Assembly: GCF_003597395.2 (NCBI RefSeq)
Contig: NC_133771.1
Coordinates: forward strand, 133,134,462-133,198,461
Direction of reading: 5' to 3'
DNA from: Chelonoidis abingdonii
Lineage: Eukaryota; Chordata; Testudines; Testudinidae
Length of the DNA stretch: 64,000 nt
The notes beneath the pieces are model-generated. The model did no database searches and had not been told where the DNA came from. It saw nothing but the letters and a program-made list of their open reading frames with translations. A program made the translations under genes and the position numbers. Below are positions 1 to 9,118 of the stretch, one piece after another (position 1 is the stretch's first letter; every line of letters begins with the position of its first letter).

Positions 1-3000
1 TTTGCTCCTTTTGATGCCTCCTTCCTAACACCTTTGCAATAATTTGCAACATATTCTGTTACTTAATTTGCTTGCATGTAAAGACTACATAGAAGTTGTT
101 ATATCAGACCTGGCCATTTGTTTAACTAGTCAAACATCCTGTCTCTAGCGATGAATAATACTAAATGTACTTCCCCCTTTATTTTCCAATAATAAATAAC
201 AACACTTAGTATTCATATATAGTACTTTAAATAATCAAAATGTTTTAAAAAAATTTTTCAGAAGACTCGAGAATCCAAGTTAAACATCTCTTTTCATAAT
301 TAAAATCAATTAATTCAGTTACTTTTAAGTCCCTTCTTCATAGGAAAAATAAGCAAAAACGTTGCAGTCTTTCTATTATTTTTGTAAAGCCTGGCACCAT
401 GGAGATTGCATTTATCACATATTGACATGTTTAGTTTTTTAATGTATATATAAGGCATCTTTCAAGGTTTTGTTTTCATACCACAAGATGCTAAGTAATC
501 TGTTTACTTAGTAAAATATGTAATAATCTCTAAAGAAAACTCTGAAAGGTTTAACATGCTCCAAAGCATATAGAACTTCTAATTTAATGTAATGCAAAGA
601 TCTCTGCGTTCGCTCATTGTTGCTGCAAAGCAGGATGAGCTAGGCTGGTCAAAATACATGAACGTATAAATAATGTTCTTTAATATCTATAGTACCTGTT
701 TAGAACTCCTCTGACTGCAGGTTAGTGGTGGTTAGGTCATTTAGTAGAGGTCACAACTTTACATGGGAGTGCAATGGTCCTCTTGGTTGGTGTAGGTGTG
801 AGTAGCAGAGGAAGGCACTTTTGACAATGTCCCTCAGTTCCTTTCTGTGGCTGCCACGCGGGTCAGTAATAATGCCCAGAACTTCAAGTCTGTACACTGT
901 CCTGGGAAACTTGTCTAATTAACCCCCTGTGAGGTAGTTATTATTATTTCCCCTGTTTTCTGGAATGGGCCAAAACCCTTGTTCTCTCTCCTGACTACAA
1001 AGAGGCTCAGCAGACAACTACATCTCCACTAGCTGGGCTCAGACAAAGCCAGTGGTGTGCCTATCCCGCTTTTATTCAGTATTGACAACTCTTGCAATTT
1101 TACTGTGAGTCTCATGATAGTTGGCATTTTTCTTGATGCCCCAACTCCTGGGCTCAGGTGACTATATGAGATTCTTAGTTTTCATTAAGAAAACCAAGGG
1201 GAATAAAAAGCAGCTCTTAAAAGAACAGTGCATCTTTTAAAGCTGATCTCATAGTTTGGGGGGCCTGGTTGGCTCATGAATTCTAAGTGCTTGGCGTTGG
1301 CAGTACTGCTCATTGACTGGGAAGGAGAAGCCAGAGTGGCTCTTGCTTCCTTCATGTAGGGAGGTAAGCGAATAGATGGGAGGGTTCTTCTCAGCAGCTC
1401 CATGTGGGAGACATAGAACAGTTGCTCAGAGCACTCCCTGCTCACACAGAATTAGATCCTGCAAGGTGCCGAACGCTCTGGTCTCTTCCAGTGAAGCACT
1501 TAAGTATATGCTTAATTTAAAACACAAGTCCCATTGAAGTCAAGCCCACAGAGGCTATGATACAGATAGCGGTGAAAAGGAAATGACTCCTCAGCCTATC
1601 TGCAATTGTCCTTTTGGGTCCTGGAGTAAAACGATCACAGATGTTCATAGGTCAGTGACCCGCTGCTCAGTCTCAGGCCCAGGCCCAAGCTTGTGTAGTT
1701 TGTCAGTGAGATGTTATTATCTTTGATAAGACAAAGCTCGGCTTGCAGAAATGTTGTCTCTTGCAGGGGATGTCACACTGTAGATTGTTGTTGGCAAAGG
1801 GGGCACTCCCTATGTTTTGTTCTCATCCCACTGTTGACATCAGTGACGAGTTTCCATTTCTCCCTTATGCTGCTGTTCAAAAGATTCCAATCCCGGGCTC
1901 TGCACACGTCAAAATGTATTTCCAAAGCAAATTACAAACGTGAGGGGGCAATTAGAACGGACACTGTGGTGTCAGGGGACAATATAGTTCTTGCCCTTTT
2001 CAAGGCTCATCTTTCAGGGGAAAAATATCCCTCACGGTCAGTCGCATTAAGTAGAAGGCCAAAAAAGATTGCAGAGGATGTGCCATTTTAGGAAGCTGCA
2101 TTTTCAATATTCAGCAAATAAACTAATCTCCCCATGCTGCTGCCCAGGACCAGTCCTGCTGTGTTCAATTGAGCTGCACAGAAATTGTTACTTGTCCAGC
2201 ATCACATACAGAGCCAGCAACAGAAGAGAAGTGGGCACAGAACCAGAGAGTTCCAGCTCCCAGTCTCTTTAACTGACTCGACAAGCTGCCTCTGTTAGAA
2301 AACAGTTGCCCTCTGGCAGAAAATGACAAAATCCCAGAAACATGTTATCCAACAGTAAGAATGAGAGGTGGTGGAGTCACGTTGACAGACTTGTAAACAG
2401 CTTTCTTTATACAGAATTTTATTGGATCACAGAACCAATCTTGCACCATCCACATCCACAGCAGAGCTGCTTGAAAGATATTAGTCTGAATTTTTTTTTC
2501 CAGATTAAAAATGGTTTTTTGGCCAAATTGAAAAATTTGGTGGGAATTTTTCATTTTGGTTGATATTTTCTGTTTATATATCTTTGTATATATACATATA
2601 TGTTGGGCTGTTTATATATGTTTTTTACATTTGGCTTTCAACCCTCCCCCCAAAAATTTAAGTTTTGTTTTTTCAGTGATAAAATAGAAACATTGCACAG
2701 GAAATACATTATTTAAACAATATTTCCCAAGAAAAATAATTGGCATTTCCTGACTAGCTCTTGCCAATAGGAGCGTCTCATGGACTTCAATGGGTGCAGG
2801 ATTGGGTTTTATATAGCTTTGTAAAAAAAAAATCAGACCATTTTGGTGTGTTTATGATAGCAGGCAGGAAAACATTTGCTGCAATGACGAAGTCAATGAT
2901 AATTCACTGGTTTTGTAAAAACATTTCACTGTTTTACCACCCACCCCCACAACATCACATGCTTTTTTCTCAAAATCATAAATCTTAGCAGGTGACCACC

Positions 3001-3206
3001 TTTTTTGTAGTAAAAATGACAGTGGTGTTGAGCCAAAAAGCACCTGGACTTTTTGGTAGCAATGGAAGAACTTTGCTCAAGTCCAAAACCTCATATGCTC
3101 AGAAACTCCTATCAATTTCAGATTTTTTACCTCAGTGAATAGTTTAATGCAGCTCCAATCAACCGTCTACATTTTAATTTATTAGCTGAAACTTTCATGA
3201 ACCATG
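1..3206. other. Intergenic, no gene recognised
   Basis: AT-rich sequence with short open frames only; none has a recognisable domain. Around 2490-2765 there is a T/A-rich stretch with motifs such as GACTAGCTCT that resembles an old turtle repeat better preserved at 14476-15054. At about 2760-2800 a short TTCAATGGG-type motif of another old dispersed repeat is seen. Nothing else was identified. Confidence 0.6.
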
Positions 3207-3933
3207 AAATATATCAGAGCTGGTCAAACTATGACCTGTGGGACTCTCCTGCCCAGCCCTTGAGCTCCTGGCCAGGGAGGCTAGCCCTCGGCCTCTCCCC
3301 TGCTGTCCCCCCTCCTCCGCAGCCTCAGCTCTCTGTGTCGTCAGCGTTCTGGGCGGTGGGGCTGTGAGCTCCTGCTGGGTAGCATGGCTGTGAGAGCCAC
3401 CAGGTGTAGTGTATTAAATTGCTCCCCGTAGGAATGTGCTACTTACGTATGGAATACCAGGACTGGCAGCCGTAAAGTAATACAGTAACTCCTCACTTAA
3501 AGTCATCCCAGTGAACGTTGTTTCGTTATGTTGCTGATCAATTAGGGAACATGCTCATTTAAAGTTGTGCAATGCTCCCTTCTAACATCGTTTGGCAGCC
3601 GCCTGCTTTGTCCACTGCTTGCAGGAAGACCAGTCCGTTGCAGCTGGCTGGTGGGGGCTCGGAACCGGGGGGGGACCGGCAACCCTCCATCAGCTCCCAC
3701 TGTCAGCTCCCTGCTCCCCTAAGTTCCCTGTGCAGCAGCTGCCCAGCAGGCTAGCAATTGCAGCTGTCCCTCCCCCCACTGTCATGTGCTGGTCCTTCCC
3801 TCTGCCTTGGAGCTGCTCCCCGAGACTCCTGCTTGCTGTGTGAAGGGGAGGGGAGAAAGAGAGGTCTATTGTCAGGTTGTCCCCCTCCCCCCTGCTCCCG
3901 CACCCCGCTTACCCCATTTCCATAGAGCAGGAG

Positions 3934-4258
3934 CAGGGCCGGCTCTAACCATTTCGCCGCCCCAAGCACGGCAGCACACCGTGGGAGGCGCTCTGCCGCT
4001 TGCCGGTCCCGCAGCTCCGGTGGATCTTCCGCAGATGTCGCTATGGAGGGTCCGCTGGTCCCGCGGCTCTGGTGGACCTCCTGCAGGCATGCCTGCAGAT
4101 GCTTCACCGGAATCGCAGGACCAGCGGACCCTCCACAGGGACGCCTGCAGGAGGTCCACCGGAACCACCTGCTGCCCTCCCGACAACTGGCAGAGTGTCC
4201 CCCGTGGCATGCCGCCCCAAGCATGCGCTTGGCGTGCTGGGGCCTGGAGCCAACCCTG
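3934..4258. mobile_element. Small non-autonomous hAT element, copy 1
   Basis: Starts CAGGGCCGGCTCT and ends GGAGCCAACCCTG, imperfect inverted repeats of about 13 bp. Flanking 8-bp duplications are AGCAGGAG (3926-3933) and AGCAGGGG (4259-4266), 7 of 8 matching, as expected for an old hAT insertion. The 325-bp interior is GC-rich with the degenerate phrase GGTGGACCTCCTGCAGGC repeated in both orientations, which opens frames on both strands; none looks like a real protein. Related copies lie at 24365-24666 and 61335-61676. Confidence 0.85.
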
Positions 4259-4618
4259 AGCAGGGGGCACACATGATAAGGTTCAGGACAGAGAAAGCTT
4301 GCTAGCAGTAGAAGCTGCGGTCTCAGTAAGCTGATCTAATTAACAAGGCAGTGTACTTAAAGGAGAAATGTGCATCTCTCTCTCACACACAGTGTGTCTC
4401 TCTGTCTCTGTCTGTGATGCACTCTCCCCTCCCTTCCTCCATTCCTGCTGCCTTGTAGACTGTGAGAGTTAACCCTAGAGGGCTCAGCCAATTGCTAGTT
4501 CATCAATTAGCAGTAAAGCATTCCCTGAAAAATATCCCACTCTCTGACTCCTCCACCTCAACCAAGTGTCACAATCATCACTGTGTACCAGTATTAAATT
4601 GTATGTTTAAAACTTATA

Positions 4619-4651
4619 CTGTGTGTGTTTGTGTGTGTGTGTATATATATT
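4619..4651. repeat. (GT)n microsatellite running into (AT)n
   Basis: Short impure GT run with one interruption, ending in TATATATAT. It lies inside the Tigger-like element. Confidence 0.85.
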
Positions 4652-4805
4652 AGTCTTTTGTCTGGTGAAAAAAATTCCCTGGAACCTAACCCCCTCATTT
4701 ACATTATTTCTTATGGGGAAATTGGATTCACTAACATCCTTTCGCTTAAAGTTGCATTTTTCAGGAACATAACTACATTAAGTGAGGAGTTACTGTACAC
4801 ACTAA

Positions 4806-5673
4806 GGGTACGTCTACACTGCACGATTACTTCGAATTAGCTTAATCCGATATTACAAAACAGATCTAATAAAATCGGTTTAGCGCGTCCACAGTGGAAG
4901 AGAGAGATAATGATTTCTTCCCTTTTTTTCAACCAGTGGTGGAGGGGGAAAGAAACTGAGGAGCTGTTCCCTAACCACGCCAGACACTGTTTTGAACCTA
5001 CAGACATTTGGAGCTCAGCCAAGAATGCAAATAATTTTCAGAGACTGCTGTGGACTGTGGGATAGCTGGAGTCCTCAGTACCCCCTCCCTCCCTCATGAG
5101 CGTCCCATTTGAGTCTCTGGCTTCCCATTAACGCTTGTCACGCAGCGCTGTGTATCTGGAGTTTTTTATTCAAAACGCTTTGGCATTTCGTGTTCTGTAA
5201 CGGAACTGGATACAACAGATTTGTCTCCCATATACAGCGATCAGACCTAGTATCTCCCGTACGGTCTATGCTGGAGCTCTTTTTTTCGATTTCAGACTGC
5301 ATCGCCAGCCGCGTGCTGATCAGAGCTCCTTGCTGGGCAAAGCAGGAAATGTAATTCAAAAGTTTGTGTGGCTTTTCCTGTTTACCTCCCTGCGCAATCC
5401 GAGTTCAGATTGCTGTCCACAGAGCGGTCATGCTGCACTCTGGGATGCCCCGGGGCCAATAACGTCGATTTCCGTCCACACGAACCCTTATCGACCCTAA
5501 TCCGAGTTATCACTATCGAATTTAGCGCTACTCCTCTCGCTTGGGAGGAGTTCCGAAATCGATTTAAGGAGCCGTTTAAGTCGATATTAATGACGACTTC
5601 GTGTGAACGGATACAGCGTTAAATCAGTATATCGGCCATTAAACCGATTTAAAGTCGCAGTGTAGACCTGGCC
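4806..5673. mobile_element. Harbinger-like non-autonomous DNA transposon (868 bp)
   Basis: The left end GGGTACGTCTACACTGC and the complement of the right end, GGCCAGGTCTACACTGC, share GTCTACACTGC. The element is bounded by TAA on both sides (4803-4805 and 5674-5676), fitting the TWA target-site duplication of PIF/Harbinger elements. It inserted into the hAT element at 3215-6195. The interior has CGATTT/AAATCG motifs near both ends and no recognisable transposase. A sister copy enters the window at 63880. The class is inferred from the duplication and end structure. Confidence 0.7.
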
Positions 5674-6207
5674 TAAGTAGCACATTCCTATGGATAGCAA
5701 TTTAATACACTATACCTGGGTAGGGAAGGCTGTGCCACCCCAAACAGCCTGGCCCCAACCCCTTGACTGCCCCCCTTAGAACTCCCGACCCATCCAAGCC
5801 CCCTGCTCCTTTACTGCCCACTCCTGGGACCCCCCGCACCTAACCACCCCCTGGGTCTCAACTCCCTATCCAAGTCCCCCTCCTCCCTCTCCTCTGACTG
5901 CTTCAACCCCAATCTACACCCCTACACCCTGACAGGCTCCCTGGGACTCCCACGCCTATCCAACAGCCCTCTGCTCCTTGTCCCCTGACTGCCCCTGGGA
6001 CCCGCTGCCCCTTATGCAACCCCCCTGCTCCCCGCCCCCTTACCATGCCACTCAGAGCACCAGGACTAGCAGCTGTCAGCAGTACACCATAAGTAGCACA
6101 TTCCTACGGGGAGCAATTTAACACACTACACTTGTCCTCCATACAGTTTCTGAACCCCAATGCGGCCCTCAGGCCAAAAAGTTTGCCCACTCCTGAAATA
6201 TATTCTA

Positions 6208-6576
6208 GGACATGTCTACAGTACAAAATTATGTCAACCTAATTTACATTGTCAAACAGCCGCCACTGTTATTACGCACACTATGCTCCTTGTTTCGGCG
6301 GTGCATGTACTCACCAGGGGCACTTGTTTGAGGCAGAGTGCAGTGCACTGTGGGTAGGTATGCCACTGTGCAACTCACCATCATCCAGCCCAGGGTGTTT
6401 TGGGATGTTTTTGCAATGTCTGATGGGGCCAAAACAGTTACGTGGGGGTAACAGGGAGCAAGGGGTCAACTTCCCATAATGCTATGCTCTCCGTCCCACC
6501 ATATTTCGCACCTTCTTTTCAAAATCCCTGCAAACCCCCTTGTCCCTCCTCAGGGCCGGCCATCTCTGACAGAAGC
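6208..6576 (+). mobile_element. 5' end of a Harbinger-like element
   Basis: Begins GGACATGTCTACAGTAC, a terminal motif related to the GTCTACACT ends of the other Harbinger-like copies, immediately after the target duplication of the hAT stack. It leads into the degraded transposase relic at 6577. No matching right end was found by eye up to 8.2 kb, so the element is truncated or its far end has decayed. Confidence 0.5.
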
Positions 6577-6960
6577 ATGGAGCCTGCGCAGCTGTGCACT
6601 ATTGTCACAAGCAGTCCAAGCACAGGACGTTCGACCCTGCAGTGTGTGCAGAGCTGCAAGGAGAACCACTGGGAACATGATGATTCCTTGGAGGCTAGCT
6701 TGCTATGGGACATAGAAAGAAACAATTCAAGGTTGTCATTGGCCTTCATGGAGCAGCTGCAGATGGTCTCGCACTGGTTCCAGGTCTCAGAAACAAGCAC
6801 TGATTGCCGGGATCGCATTGTCATGCAGTTTTGGGATGACGAGCAGTGACTGCAGAACTTTCGGATGTGCAAGGCCACACTCCTAGATCTGTGTGGTGAG
6901 CTCGCCTCACCTCTCCAGATCTGAGACACCAAAATGAGAGCTGCACTTCTTCCTCTTTTG
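6577..6960 (+). pseudogene. Degraded Harbinger-type transposase relic
   Basis: From an ATG at 6577 a frame reads about 90 codons, reaches FWDDEQ and stops at a TGA (6847-6849). The same frame continues LQNFRMCKATLLDLC, then a second TGA and DTKMRAAL. This arrangement, FWxxEQ(W)LQNFRM followed by a DLC segment and MRAALP, resembles the N-terminal part of HARBI1-like transposases of reptile Harbinger elements. Both stops lie where W and R would be expected, consistent with point decay. The catalytic DDE region is not visible. The assignment rests on motif recall, not a search. Confidence 0.55.
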
Positions 6961-7023
6961 CATGGTGATAGTGGAACAGTGAAAGCAATGGTATGACTGT
7001 AGTTGGATCTTAAGGTTTGTTAT

Positions 7024-7391
7024 CTAGTCCAGAGCAGAGAGGGTGGCCATATGAATGGCTGCGACGCCTCCAGGATAAGCATGGATTGGGCAATCCTCTG
7101 TGATGTGTCCGATAGTTTGCACCACACCACAGTTGCAGTTCAATTCCCTCTTTCCATCTATGGAGAAAGTATGTGCATCTTCCACGTTGGGTGCAGTTAT
7201 GGTTTAGAGCTGTCCCTATGTGCCGTGGGAAGGAGATGCCGACATTTGCACCTTAGGTCATCAATTACATTTTTATTTGGTATGTTGGCAGCCACCCAGG
7301 CTTCAGACCATCTTCTGCAAATGTCCTTAACTTCTGCAAGGAGGGCTGTGGCAGAAGACCAGAAGGGTTTTCTTGGTTTAGTCAATGGCAA
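7024..7391 (-). pseudogene. C-terminal relic of a non-LTR retrotransposon endonuclease/reverse transcriptase
   Basis: On the minus strand one frame (7391 to about 7197) reads ...VKDICRRWSEAWVAAN..., followed after a frame disruption by NCNCGVVQTIGHITEDCPI and a stop at 7024-7026. The C-x-C-G...Q-T-x-x-H-I...C-P zinc-knuckle-like motif followed by 20-30 residues is the usual C-terminal end of endonuclease/RT polyproteins of several non-LTR clades. The RT core is not seen. It is separate from the CR1 at 19.5 kb and opposite in orientation to the neighbouring Harbinger relic. Clade cannot be assigned from this piece. Confidence 0.55.
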
Positions 7392-8679
7392 GGGTGTGTG
7401 TGTTCTAGGTCACAGTGACGCAGTAGTATAGTATTTGCCACAATCTTTATGTACCCCCTAACTGTTGCAGCGTCTCTACCAATATTGGCACCATTTTCTG
7501 CAGGCAGTGGTGATTTTAGCTGATATCTCACTCCTGAGGGTAACAGAGGCAGAGGGAGCAGAGCTGCTGTTGGCATCCAGATGCCGCTCAGGTTCATATA
7601 TTGCTAGCCTGTGCACTGCAATGGTGTGTACTGAAGTGATCAGTGAGCGGTGTGTGGGAAAGTGTCCTACTGCAGCAGCAGAAATGAGGCAGCCCTCCCC
7701 AGAAATCTTCGGCAGAGGATTGCTCAGTACCTCCATAGAAGTTTCCTAGAGATCTCTACAGAGGATTCCTGGGACATCCCGGTGAATATAAACAAACTGC
7801 TCCACGTGGCCCCTTCTGTCTGACTCTAGAGGAGAATGAAAAGCAGATAGCTACTCTCTCTCTCTTTGTTGGCCGACTACTGCTTCTAACATAAGTAAAA
7901 TACAATACAAAAGCAAAAGAACCAATACAAAATAAAAGAACAAAAAGCAAAAGCAACAGAACCCCAAAAAATTCAAATATCCCATTAAACCAAACTCAAA
8001 TGCTGTCAGATTTTGTATCCTCCTTCCCTGGATGAAATCTGATGTCAAATTTCGTATAAGAGTGTGTCACTGATGAGGTTTTAAATCATTGAACAAAGGG
8101 GATGTTGACTTATCTAATTTTTCAGTTTGAGAGATCACCACAATCTTTTAAATATCCTTTTGAATCAACACATGCATATCAGATGTGACAATTGCTGCCC
8201 GTTTTGAGTTATTTCCTACTTCTTCTTGGTTATGCTTAAGTTTTGTTGTGAGAGATATAAAACAATGGGAGATGAACAAACTAGTGGTGTGTAAAAATAC
8301 TTCTGAGCTGTGGAGGATGCAAAAGTGGGCTGCTAGTCTCTCTCTCTCTGCAGGTATACTTCATTCCACAGAACTTCCAGCTGTGAAATAAAACACAACT
8401 AATAACCCTAGAACATGCAAACTGAAAACAGATACACACACACATGCACACAGACGGTCTTAATTTTTCAAATAAAAGAGTATATTTAGTGTCTGTGACC
8501 TATTTGTAGCACCCTCACCAAATAGGGCATCTGAGTACCTTATCACAAATGATGGGAATGTTAACACATTTTAAAAGTCTGTACACATTTTCTAAAATAT
8601 ATTTGCTAAAAGTCATATTGTTGTGATTTTAAGAGCTGATATCTCACAATATGCCAACACTAGAAATGGATGTCGTATG
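7392..8679. other. Unclassified sequence downstream of the transposon relics
   Basis: At 7465-7749 both strands are open for more than 85 codons, which suggests fossil transposon coding sequence, but I recognise no domain on either strand. From about 7860 the sequence turns A-rich (many AAAAGCAAAAG motifs) and then is ordinary AT-rich DNA, with a short CA-rich stretch near 8430-8450. Confidence 0.4.
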
Positions 8680-9118
8680 CAGTGTTCCCTCTAATTTTTC
8701 CCACACATCGTGGAATGAATTTTGTTATGTGCACCAATATGGAGGTGATGTGTGGACACATCACCTACATATCAGTGCACATAACACAATTCATGTGGTG
8801 GGGGTGGAGCTGAGGGGTTCAGAGTGTGAGAGGGGGCTCAGGGGTGGGGAATAGGGCTTGGGTGCAGGGGTGTGAAGGCTCCGGGTGGGGGTGCAGGCTC
8901 TAGAGTGGGACTGGGGAGGAGGGATTTGGGGTGCAGGTTTCCCCAGGGCTATGGTGGGGAGAGAGGACTCCCCACAGCAGCACCTGGGCTGGAGGGGATA
9001 GGCACCTCTCCCCGCTGGAGCAGATCTGGGCTGGGGCTGGGTTTGGGATGGGGGAGGGGCAGGTTGGGGGCTGGTCTAGGTTGGGGTCGGGGGAGGGGCA
9101 CATTACAGGAAACTTAGG
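8680..9118. repeat. Turtle interspersed repeat with internal hairpin and G-rich tail
   Basis: Begins CAGTGTTCCCTCTAATTTTT, a terminus I recognise from turtle interspersed repeats, possibly hAT-derived. Bases 8715-8794 form a near-palindrome, ATGAATTTTGTTATGTGCAC pairing with GTGCACATAACACAATTCAT around a GGTGATGTGTGG/ACACATCACC centre. From about 8800 to 9110 it is a degenerate G-rich array of GGGGT/GGGGCT phrases, which creates spurious open frames on both strands. The right boundary is approximate. Confidence 0.6.

Larger units (their letters stand above)
3483..4795. mobile_element. Tigger/pogo-like non-autonomous DNA transposon nested in the hAT element
   Basis: Ends are a perfect 17-bp inverted repeat, CAGTAACTCCTCACTTA at 3483-3499 and its complement at 4779-4795. 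TA dinucleotides lie directly outside both ends (3481-3482 and 4796-4797), the Tc1/mariner/pogo target site. Just inside, both ends continue with related TTAAAGT/CGTTATG motifs typical of Tigger-like termini. There is no transposase frame. Its interior carries a (GT)n run near 4619 and is interrupted by the hAT element at 3934-4258. Superfamily assignment rests on TIR style plus TA duplication. Confidence 0.7.
3215..6195. mobile_element. Non-autonomous hAT-type DNA transposon, host of a nested stack
   Basis: The element begins CAGAGCTGGTCAAAC and ends GTTTGCCCACTCCTG, imperfect terminal inverted repeats of a turtle hAT-like family. It is flanked by a perfect 8-bp direct repeat, AAATATAT, at 3207-3214 and 6196-6203, the duplication length expected of hAT transposition. 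The remaining internal sequence is C-rich and encodes no transposase. Its bulk comes from later insertions: a Tigger-like element (3483-4795), itself split by a small hAT (3934-4258), and a Harbinger-like element (4806-5673). A block containing GCTCCCCGTAGGAATGTGC near 3420 recurs in inverted orientation near 6090-6130 and again near 5677-5715, so the original element had long subterminal inverted repeats. Boundaries are firm; the family name is inferred from ends and duplication. Confidence 0.8.

Noticed and set aside
3751..4305. Overlapping frames of up to 173 codons on both strands
   Set aside because: They lie across a GC-rich non-autonomous hAT element with palindromic words; no domain or consistent codon pattern.
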